Part shown: positions 41,188 to 47,642 of the stretch, one piece after another | Layout of the letters: each line of letters opens with the position of its first letter | How positions within the stretch are numbered: position 1 is the first letter of the stretch | NCBI RefSeq assembly: GCF_016909015.1 | Contig: NZ_JAFBFA010000041.1 | Coordinates: 1-47,642 of the forward strand | Origin: Gracilibacillus alcaliphilus | GTDB taxonomy: Bacteria > Bacillota > Bacilli > Bacillales > Amphibacillaceae | DNA: 47,642 bases | Direction of reading: 5' to 3' | Translations under genes and position numbers: made by a program | Notes under the pieces: model-generated | What the model was told of the DNA's origin: nothing | What the model saw: the letters and a program-made list of their open reading frames with translations, nothing else | Databases searched by the model: none

Positions 41188-42653
41188 TATTGATGACCTC
41201 CTCTCTCATATATAAAGGCAATTTCATCCCCGTGATTCAGCCGATTTCCAACCGTGCTCCCGTGTAATACCAGATTGTTTTCTTTGGTGTCCATTTTGAT
41301 TTCACCGTAAGATCTGCCTGCTTTTTCCGGAATGATCGTGATGACATCAAAGCTCGCGCCTTGATTGATTATTTGAATGATCATCTGTTTATCTTTCTGT
41401 TCACGTTTTACCATTTTAAAATGATAATTGAATTCTAGCTCTTCTGCGGATACCAGCTTGCGGTCGCCGAATAAGGCAGACGGCCCCCAGCCTTGCAGCG
41501 ATTCAGGAAAACCAGGTGCTAAGAACAGTGGTTCCGTTTCTCGTTCTTTTCCAAACGGAGGAAATAGAATGGCTTGTGGTCCTGGTCCGTGAATTTCCAG
41601 ATAAAGATCGTCAGCAGTATCATTATTTTTCAATGCTTTGGTGATGACTTCGGCAATATAGTGACCGGTAATGACGGTGCTTAATCCAACAGCAGCTGGG
41701 AATTTCGGAGCAAGTACACTACCTTTAGGTACAACAACATCAAATGCCTGCAGAAGTCCTTCATTGATTGCAACTTCTTCTGCTATAGGTGCGAGCACTG
41801 GCCATACAGCATAAGCCTTGGTTGTTGACAATGCTGCATTAACAGGTGTCTGTACTTGCTTTGACGTACCTTCAAAATTGATTTTCAATCTATCTTTCAA
41901 AGCTTTAATTGTCACATGGAGGTTGATGACCTCAGCATTGCTGTTAAATGTAAGTTCAGAATGCATGTCTTGGTTTGGAAATTGTTTGATTTGTTCCAAT
42001 ATTCTGCGATGGCTATAGTCGCTCATGACGGAAATAGCATGATCAAGCTGCTTTTTTCCATGTTTCATTAATGATAACAGCTGTGTTTGTGCTGCACGTA
42101 AACAAGCATACATCGCATTTAATTCTGCTTCATACAGGCTTTTTACCCGACTGTTTGCTAACAAAAATTTCAGTACATCCCGCTGTAATAATCCCTGCTT
42201 ATATAGCTTGATGGGCGTAATCCGCATACTTTCCTGCCAAATTTCAAAGGCATTTGGATGGAATCCTCCCGGGAATTCACCGGCTAGATCGATCATTTGT
42301 ACACGAATAACGGGAAAAAGAACAAGCTCTCCTTGATAAAACAATGGTGCAGCCATTGTTAATGATTGTCCTTTTGTACCGCCATTATACGGGTCAGCTA
42401 CTAGTAATACGTCTCCATCTGAGATATCAAAAGAAAAATAGTCAAACAGATGGGCGACACTTTCTTTGACAGCAAATAAATGCTCTGGTTTGAATTGATG
42501 CTGGACGGCAAGTTCTAATTCGTTTGTAAAGATGGCTGCGGCAAACGCTCGGTCTTGGGAAACTAAGGGTGAACGGGAGATTCGCTGCAATGTTTCTCCC
42601 ATTTGCCGGCTGATGGCCTGAAGCTTGGAATATTGAATTTGTTCTTCAATCAT
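41187..42653 (-). CDS. HyuB2: divergent second B subunit lacking conserved histidines
   Basis: This 488-residue protein aligns with HyuB1 through most of its length: VADPYNGGTKG (86-95) against NDPYHGGSH, VQMIDLAG (118-125) against SHMGDNGG, INEGLLQAFDVVVPKGSVL against INEGYMNPVRVTAPVGTVV. At the aligned positions H97, H101 and H126 are Asn, Lys and Gln. The C-terminal GGGG end is missing and it is about 90 residues shorter. It therefore looks like a non-catalytic structural partner, or one evolved for another substrate. Overlaps HyuA by four bases (ATGA) and HyuB1 by one. Acetophenone carboxylase is known to have more than one subunit of this type. Confidence 0.75.
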   Translation of the reverse strand: MIEEQIQYSKLQAISRQMGETLQRISRSPLVSQDRAFAAAIFTNELELAVQHQFKPEHLFAVKESVAHLFDYFSFDISDGDVLLVADPYNGGTKGQSLTMAAPLFYQGELVLFPVIRVQMIDLAGEFPGGFHPNAFEIWQESMRITPIKLYKQGLLQRDVLKFLLANSRVKSLYEAELNAMYACLRAAQTQLLSLMKHGKKQLDHAISVMSDYSHRRILEQIKQFPNQDMHSELTFNSNAEVINLHVTIKALKDRLKINFEGTSKQVQTPVNAALSTTKAYAVWPVLAPIAEEVAINEGLLQAFDVVVPKGSVLAPKFPAAVGLSTVITGHYIAEVITKALKNNDTADDLYLEIHGPGPQAILFPPFGKERETEPLFLAPGFPESLQGWGPSALFGDRKLVSAEELEFNYHFKMVKREQKDKQMIIQIINQGASFDVITIIPEKAGRSYGEIKMDTKENNLVLHGSTVGNRLNHGDEIAFIYERGGHQ

Positions 42654-44749
42654 TGGTTACCACCTCTAACCTGCTGTACCTCGATAACACAATTTCCATT
42701 TGCATCAATAAGTGCCTCTTGTCTTGGGTAGACAACGATAGTGGTGCCCCATTGTTCAATAATGGCAGGGCCGGCAATCAAATTACCTGAAGTGAGCTGG
42801 GCACCATCGTAGACAGGAATTGTTACAGGGTCTGGCTCAAAATAAACGATTCTTTCATCTGTTTTTGCCTCTATAGGATCTTCCTTACCAAATGGTTCAT
42901 CTGCCATTTTTAGTTTCTCACGTACACCAATTAAATCTAAACGAAGGTTTAAAATTTCAATTGTTTGTTCGGCGTCCTGATGAGCGTAAAGCCGTTCATG
43001 CATTTCATGGAAATCTTTTATGGTTGCTTCCAGATTGAGTCTGGTAATTCTTTTTGTTCGAGAACGTACAGGTACGGTTACTTCATGGACTTCACCTTTA
43101 TAACGCATATCAATATAGCGATGGGTTTCAAAGTGTCCTACAATATTTTCGCCACCTAATTTCTCACGGGCGGTTTTTTCCATTTGTTCAAAGTCTCGAT
43201 TCATATCATCTAAGTTTAAGGTATCGATATCCTCGAATCTTGTTTTTAGCTCTGTCATCTTTAAATTGGCTGCGACATCGCCAAAGGCGGAGAATACAGG
43301 TGCTAGAGCAGGTACAATAACGGTATTTATACCCAAATCTTCTGCTTGTCTGCCGGCATGAATGGCACCAGCTCCTCCAACCGCCATTAGTGCAAATTCT
43401 CGAGGATCATAACCACGCTGTGAAGATACATACTGAACAGCATTTGACATATCGCTGTTTACAATTTGAGAAATAGCCAGCGCAGCTTCCATAGTTGTCA
43501 TTCCTAACGGTTCGGCAATATATTTTGCGATTGCTCGCTCTGCTAAATCGCGGTCTAATTTCATTTCTCCCCCGAGGAAATTATCCGGGTTAATATAACC
43601 TAAAAGTACATTTACATCTGTTATGGTTGGTTCTGTTCCGCCTCTGCCATAGCAGGCCGGCCCTGGAAAAGAGCCTGCACTTTTTGGTCCGACTCGCAAT
43701 GCACCGCCGCTATCAATCCACGCAATGCTTCCCCCGCCGGAACCAATCGTATGAATATCCATCATTGGTAAGGCAACACGGTATCTGCTGATCCAGCTTT
43801 CTGTTGTAATCGTGGGCTGAAGTTCTTCAATAACTGAGACATCATAGCTGGTTCCGCCCATATCCACCGTAATAATATTTTCATTGCCTGACTTTTCACC
43901 AATAAAAGCTCCTGCAGACACACCGCCTGCCGGACCTGATAAGAGACTGCCTGCTGCAAGCTTTCCGGTTTGCTCGACGTTCTGTACACCGCCATTGGAT
44001 TGCATAACAAACAATTCACCGCGAAAACCATTTTTCTGCAAGTTTGCTTCTAAATGGTTTAAATAAGATTGTAAGGTTGGTCCTGTATAGGCATTGACTA
44101 TCGTAGTAGATACTCGTTCAAATTCACGGATTTGCGGCAATACTTCACTTGATAAAGAGATAAACATATCAGGTGCTTCTTCCTTAATAATTTCTTTCAC
44201 TCTTATTTCATGTGCTGGATTAACGAAACTAAATAAGAAACAGACAGCGATGGCTTCGATGCCTTCTGCTTTCAAGCGGTGAACAGCGTCTCTTACTGCT
44301 TGTTCGTCTAACGCTTGAATAATTTCTCCTTCTTTATCCAGTCTTTCTGGTATGCCGATACGATACCTTCTGGGCACAATTTGATGTGGTGCTTGTAAGC
44401 GAACAGAGAATACACTTTCTTTATAAGCGCGGCGGAACTCGATTTCATCACGGAAACCTTCTGTTGTCAGTAAGCCAACCTTAGGACCGTCATATTCCAG
44501 TAATGTGTTGGTGGCAACCGTTGTACCATGTACAATTAATGGACAGTCAGCTAGAAAAGTTTCCTGATTAACACCTAGTAAGCCGGCAATTTTGTTAATG
44601 CCATTCATGACACCATCCGATTGATCTGGAGTGGAAGGGGTTTTTGTTGAAAGTAGCTTTCCTTGTTTGGTAGTTACCACTAAGTCAGTAAATGTTCCTC
44701 CTACGTCGACACCTAATACCCAATGATTCGCGTTAATTGCTTGTTCCAT
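42650..44749 (-). CDS. hyuA: HyuA: hydantoinase A/oxoprolinase-family ATPase subunit
   Basis: This 699-residue protein has the ASKHA-type phosphate loop VDVGGTFTDLVV (about 14-25), HGTTVATNTLLEYDG, MQSNGGVQ, LLSGPAGGVSAG, DMGGTSYDVS and AVGGAGAIHAG. The C-terminal third carries the HyuA_C region ending in AGPAIIEQWGTTIVVYP. It would activate the substrate with ATP for the HyuB subunit. AAGGAGG lies 10 bases before the ATG. Full-length N-methylhydantoinase, caprolactamase and acetone carboxylase alpha homologs are about this long. Confidence 0.9.
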   Translation of the reverse strand: MEQAINANHWVLGVDVGGTFTDLVVTTKQGKLLSTKTPSTPDQSDGVMNGINKIAGLLGVNQETFLADCPLIVHGTTVATNTLLEYDGPKVGLLTTEGFRDEIEFRRAYKESVFSVRLQAPHQIVPRRYRIGIPERLDKEGEIIQALDEQAVRDAVHRLKAEGIEAIAVCFLFSFVNPAHEIRVKEIIKEEAPDMFISLSSEVLPQIREFERVSTTIVNAYTGPTLQSYLNHLEANLQKNGFRGELFVMQSNGGVQNVEQTGKLAAGSLLSGPAGGVSAGAFIGEKSGNENIITVDMGGTSYDVSVIEELQPTITTESWISRYRVALPMMDIHTIGSGGGSIAWIDSGGALRVGPKSAGSFPGPACYGRGGTEPTITDVNVLLGYINPDNFLGGEMKLDRDLAERAIAKYIAEPLGMTTMEAALAISQIVNSDMSNAVQYVSSQRGYDPREFALMAVGGAGAIHAGRQAEDLGINTVIVPALAPVFSAFGDVAANLKMTELKTRFEDIDTLNLDDMNRDFEQMEKTAREKLGGENIVGHFETHRYIDMRYKGEVHEVTVPVRSRTKRITRLNLEATIKDFHEMHERLYAHQDAEQTIEILNLRLDLIGVREKLKMADEPFGKEDPIEAKTDERIVYFEPDPVTIPVYDGAQLTSGNLIAGPAIIEQWGTTIVVYPRQEALIDANGNCVIEVQQVRGGNQ

Positions 44750-44779
44750 GTGTAAGTCCTCCTTGTTACCTGGATAATG

Positions 44780-46114
44780 TTAAAAACCATTTGCTTCTTC
44801 TGATTTCTCTCCAATTTCAAAAGATATATTTAATTTGTTTAAAATAAAGGCAAGTACAATGTACAGGGCAAAACCGATTACGATGGCATTAATTGCAGTA
44901 ATCCCCCAAATGATTTGGGAACTTATCCATCCAGCTAATACAGTAGCAGCAATGGCGGCAATATTCCATTTGGCATAGGTTGTCCCTGTTCCAAATTGAT
45001 AAGATTTGCGCAGAATTTTAGGTTTTACAATCCAATGATCGGCTATCATGACACCCGCAATTGGTGGCACATAGGTACCTAAGGCATTTAGAAATGGTAC
45101 AAAATAGTCCTGAATGCCGATAAGAGCGATGGCTAATCCAAGTATACCTAACACAGCGACAATAACAGTCTTTGGCATGTTTACTACATTTCGAAGCCCG
45201 AGAGAACCGGTATAAAGGTTGTTATCATTGGTTGTCCATTGGGCAAATACTAAGATTAAAAAGGCAAAAAAGCCTAACCCAATTTGACTCATAGCAGCCG
45301 GAATATTTGGTGTGGAGCCAATTGATGGAACTTGAGCAGCTAATGTCATGGCCGCACCGGCGATCACACAGAATACACCGCCTAGAAAATAACCGATGGA
45401 AGAACCAAAACCACCCTTGGTTGGCGTTTTACCGTAACGGGTGACATCAGCGAATACAATCGCCCCTGCCGCAGCATTTCCAACTACAATCGTAATTCCT
45501 GTAAATAAGGAAATCGATTCTCCGGTCGATTCAGCAGTAAACAAAGAATTCCAGCTTCCTAAATGATTGACAGCTGCTGTCAGCCCCCAAATAGATAGTA
45601 TGGAAACCAATGGAACGGCGATCATACTAAGTGCTGCCAAACCACGATAACCAATAAATGCGGTCAGCATCATCAAAATACCGCCCCAAACCATTGCTAA
45701 TTTTGGCTGGGCAAACCAGAGATCAGGAAACATCTCGGCAATCGTCATACCGAAAAAGGCAATCTGCCAGCCAAACCAGCCAATCCCCATGGTTAGTGCC
45801 AATAAAACTCCAAACAAATTGGCGCCATATCGTCCAAATACCTGCCGAGTGAGCATGGTTGTCGATACACCATATTTTGCTCCCATCCAGCCTTGAAAAA
45901 AACCGATAATAGCAAGAGTTAACATGCCAAATACGGCAGCTAGTACGGCGTCACGAAAATTCATTCCAGCAACTAAAGCTCCACCGGTGAAAATAGTCGA
46001 TAAGGAAATGATCCAGGCACAGCTGGTAATAGAAATATTAAATGTACTTTTCCTTTTATTAGCAGGGACAGGGGTAATCGAATAATCTTCCAAATTAGTT
46101 TGATTCTTTGTCAT
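44780..46114 (-). CDS. codB-like: NCS1-family nucleobase permease (CodB-like)
   Basis: This 444-residue membrane protein has about twelve spans and the NCS1 patterns SIGYFLGG, NAAAGAIVFADVTRYGK, FAQWTTNDNNLYTGSLGLRN and TYVPPIAGVMIADHW. CodB-type carriers import cytosine, hydantoins or other cyclic ureas/amides. In this operon it probably supplies the Hyu enzyme. Its start lies inside the end of the OsmC gene (20-base overlap) with GGAGAG 7 bases upstream. Confidence 0.85.
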   Translation of the reverse strand: MTKNQTNLEDYSITPVPANKRKSTFNISITSCAWIISLSTIFTGGALVAGMNFRDAVLAAVFGMLTLAIIGFFQGWMGAKYGVSTTMLTRQVFGRYGANLFGVLLALTMGIGWFGWQIAFFGMTIAEMFPDLWFAQPKLAMVWGGILMMLTAFIGYRGLAALSMIAVPLVSILSIWGLTAAVNHLGSWNSLFTAESTGESISLFTGITIVVGNAAAGAIVFADVTRYGKTPTKGGFGSSIGYFLGGVFCVIAGAAMTLAAQVPSIGSTPNIPAAMSQIGLGFFAFLILVFAQWTTNDNNLYTGSLGLRNVVNMPKTVIVAVLGILGLAIALIGIQDYFVPFLNALGTYVPPIAGVMIADHWIVKPKILRKSYQFGTGTTYAKWNIAAIAATVLAGWISSQIIWGITAINAIVIGFALYIVLAFILNKLNISFEIGEKSEEANGF

Positions 46115-46511
46115 TATTCATCTCTCCATCTATATAGCTGATTTGTGTACCTGTCTTTAATGTATTCCCGATCGTACAAGCTCTTTCAGCAGATTTAATT
46201 AATCTTTTGCGGTATTTGTCATCCAGATCCAGTGATAGCTTAATATCAACGGTAAATTGCTCTACCCTGGATGGGCCTTGTTCTGCTTTTTGTGCATGAA
46301 CGGTAACTTGTAAGTCATCTTCATGAAAGGAAACACCATCCCGCTTTAATAATCTGGAAAGGGAAATAACGATACATTGTCCTAAAGCTCCTGTCAGCAA
46401 TTCTATCGGAGTAAATCCTTGTTCTTCGGCATTCTCAGCGCCGATAACCTGATTATCTTTTGTGTTGCTTATTTCTAAGCTGTTATGAGACCACTTTACT
46501 ATTGTTTTCAT
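46095..46511 (-). CDS. OsmC/Ohr family protein
   Basis: This 138-residue protein has both active-site cysteines of the OsmC/Ohr fold: C46 in TGALGQCIVIS and C112 in ERACTIGNTL. Members of the family reduce organic hydroperoxides. Overlap with TetR (ATGA) and with codB means obligatory co-expression with the Hyu operon, which is unusual and may point to a peroxide or a reactive by-product. The possibility that it handles a substrate of the pathway is only inference. Confidence 0.8.
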   Translation of the reverse strand: MKTIVKWSHNSLEISNTKDNQVIGAENAEEQGFTPIELLTGALGQCIVISLSRLLKRDGVSFHEDDLQVTVHAQKAEQGPSRVEQFTVDIKLSLDLDDKYRKRLIKSAERACTIGNTLKTGTQISYIDGEMNNDKESN

Positions 46512-47131
46512 ATTTTACCTCCTGAACCAACCAGTCCGAAAAATTCATAACGGACAATTTCCTCGGTGATGTCGTCTATAGAAGTATTTGGAGTATAGTC
46601 TAATTTATTCAACGGACCAAATAACCATCTAGACATAATCCCAGTAATAAAACTGGTTAAAATTTGCGCTTGTAAATCGACACAATCACGATCTTCCAGC
46701 ATGTTTAAATCAATGGCGCGCTGGATATTGTTAGCGAATTCTGTTTCCATAGCAACAATGGTTTCAGCGATTGCTTTTCGAAGGTGTTCATCACCGCCAT
46801 GTCCTTTTAATAAAAGCAAGATCATCAAATGGCGATGATTATTTCCAAAAATTAAGAGTTGTTTGACCAAATGTTTGGATGACTGTAACATATCTGAAAT
46901 GTAGCCACTTTCCCTGCGGTAACCTTTGCGGACAACTTCTAACAGCTTCTCTCGGCCGTCTTCGATAATGGTAAGTGCTATTTCACTCTTAGATTGGAAG
47001 TGCCAATAGAAGGTACCTTGTGCAACGCCGGCGTGTTTCACGATATCTGATACCTTTGTTGCATGGTAACCTTCTGTTGCAAATAATTCTAAGGCTACAT
47101 CCAATAGAAGTTCTCTAGTGTTTGTACTCAA
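46508..47131 (-). CDS. TetR/AcrR family regulator
   Basis: This 207-residue protein has the TetR HTH at the N-terminus (ELLLDVALELFATEGYHATK, VSDIVKHAGVAQGTFYWHFQ, about 8-55) and an all-helical ligand domain. I choose the TTG at 47131, with AAGGAGG 11 bases before it; a frame starting nine codons upstream runs through that ribosome site. First gene of the operon; it likely autoregulates, and the inducer would be the pathway's substrate. Confidence 0.85.
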   Translation of the reverse strand: MSTNTRELLLDVALELFATEGYHATKVSDIVKHAGVAQGTFYWHFQSKSEIALTIIEDGREKLLEVVRKGYRRESGYISDMLQSSKHLVKQLLIFGNNHRHLMILLLLKGHGGDEHLRKAIAETIVAMETEFANNIQRAIDLNMLEDRDCVDLQAQILTSFITGIMSRWLFGPLNKLDYTPNTSIDDITEEIVRYEFFGLVGSGGKI

Positions 47132-47152
47132 TTTGGTGTATCCCTCCTTGAT

Positions 47153-47162
47153 TGACAAGTCA
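47153..47162. promoter_or_regulatory. Small TetR operator candidate
   Basis: TGAC, AA, GTCA gives a 10-base dyad, extended by another GTCAGT, between the promoter and the ribosome site of the tetR gene. It has the ATGACxxGTCA look common for TetR repressors. Weak on its own. Confidence 0.35.
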
Positions 47163-47202
47163 GTCAGTATTGGTGTGATAAATGAATAAATCCGATAAGT
47201 TT

Positions 47203-47231
47203 ACTATAGATTGAGAAGTTGAAATTGTCAA
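47203..47231 (-). promoter_or_regulatory. Sigma-A promoter of the TetR-Hyu operon
   Basis: On the minus strand TTGACA (47231-47226), a 17-base spacer and TATAGT (47208-47203). It lies 72 bases before the tetR start; the candidate operator is downstream of it, in repressing position. Confidence 0.75.
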
Positions 47232-47642
47232 TCATCTGAATTGGCAGAGGTAAATTAGGTGTGGCACCATAATGAAATCCCTTGTTTTCCATATCAGTTG
47301 TTTATATTATATTTCTGAATGAAATGCAGTTAGGTGCAGGGAGTGAGAAGCTTTGTTTCATTACAAAGGTGTGTTAGTTTATACTTACCCGAAGAATGTA
47401 ACGGTCAGGTGTCTGCAGACGGGGACAGAAAATAGAGGCTGTACAATAAACTATTGCACAGAACTTGTAGAATATGACAAAGGAAAGAAGAATAAATTGG
47501 GTGCACCATGGCTGTTTCTGCTGATGACAGGTGAAATATAACATAATAATAGACTCTCGGAATTTCAAGAGTGAAAATGACCCAATTTCCATAAAATCAC
47601 TGGAAATAAAGCTTAATCCAGGCAAACAACGGTCATTTTCAT
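47232..47642. other. Gene-free right edge with an inverted-repeat unit
   Basis: No gene is supported on either strand. GAAAATGACC (47573-47582) and GGTCATTTTC (47631-47640) are perfect 10-base inverted arms around a nested ATTTCC...GGAAAT pair. It may be a small mobile or structured unit, cut at the window edge. Confidence 0.3.

Noticed and set aside
47353..47625. Two opposing frames of 62 and 83 codons at the right edge
   Set aside because: Neither has a ribosome site or recognisable motif, and they overlap each other.

Overview
The window looks like chromosome from a low-GC Bacillota of the family Bacillaceae. Strong AGGAGG-type ribosome sites, TTG/GTG starts, UgpC/MsmX-type sugar ATPases, PadR/DoxX and YdcF genes and PhoP-type TTTACA direct repeats all fit. 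The dispersed repeats resemble ones I associate with Oceanobacillus/Virgibacillus/Gracilibacillus relatives, but the genus is a guess. I saw no rRNA, tRNA, CRISPR array or phage block.

Layout. 1-3.5 kb: right end of an IS150-group IS3 element, an ureohydrolase (agmatinase family) plus YkvI-type transporter operon, a divergent Lrp/AsnC regulator and a histidine phosphatase. 3.7-10 kb: a minus-strand Ugp-type ABC importer with a cyclic-nucleotide-phosphodiesterase-like metallophosphoesterase and a DSP-like tyrosine phosphatase, preceded by a probable Pho box. 10.2-11.7 kb: a methyltransferase, then a scar holding pieces of a second copy of the DUF4870-YdcF locus found intact at 30 kb. 11.8-18.3 kb: a second minus-strand operon (solute-binding protein, fused permease, ATPase, PrpE-like phosphatase, CYTH protein) with a textbook Pho box and a divergent LysR. 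18.8-22.4 kb: a 5'-nucleotidase downstream of a phnE remnant, and a beta-lactamase-fold hydrolase. 22.9-27.2 kb: a second Ugp/sugar-type ABC operon. 27.7-29.1 kb: decayed IS110 and XRE remnants. 29.3-31.5 kb: AAA ATPase, DUF4870 and YdcF genes. 31.7-34.3 kb: an ABC-F resistance gene with an ErmD-like leader peptide and attenuator, interrupted by one amber codon, and a frameshifted GNAT gene. 34.6-39.2 kb: PadR-DoxX, then a two-headed MerR divergent from a short UvrA paralog. 39.4-47.2 kb: TetR-OsmC-CodB-HyuA-HyuB2-HyuB1 operon.

Themes. (1) Organic-phosphorus scavenging: two Pho-boxed ABC operons carrying their own phosphatases, a 5'-nucleotidase and a relic of a phosphonate transporter. (2) A hydantoinase/carboxylase-like operon with two B subunits, one of which has lost histidines kept by the other. 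(3) Repeated insertion of small structured non-coding elements: five copies of a 155-205 bp element with two internal hairpins and TTTAT at its edges, which could be tnp-less IS200/IS605-type relics; three shorter hairpin relatives; two copies of a second family; one MITE-like element; and a 21-bp tandem repeat. Several of these sit exactly at gene scars, so the region has been reshaped by them.
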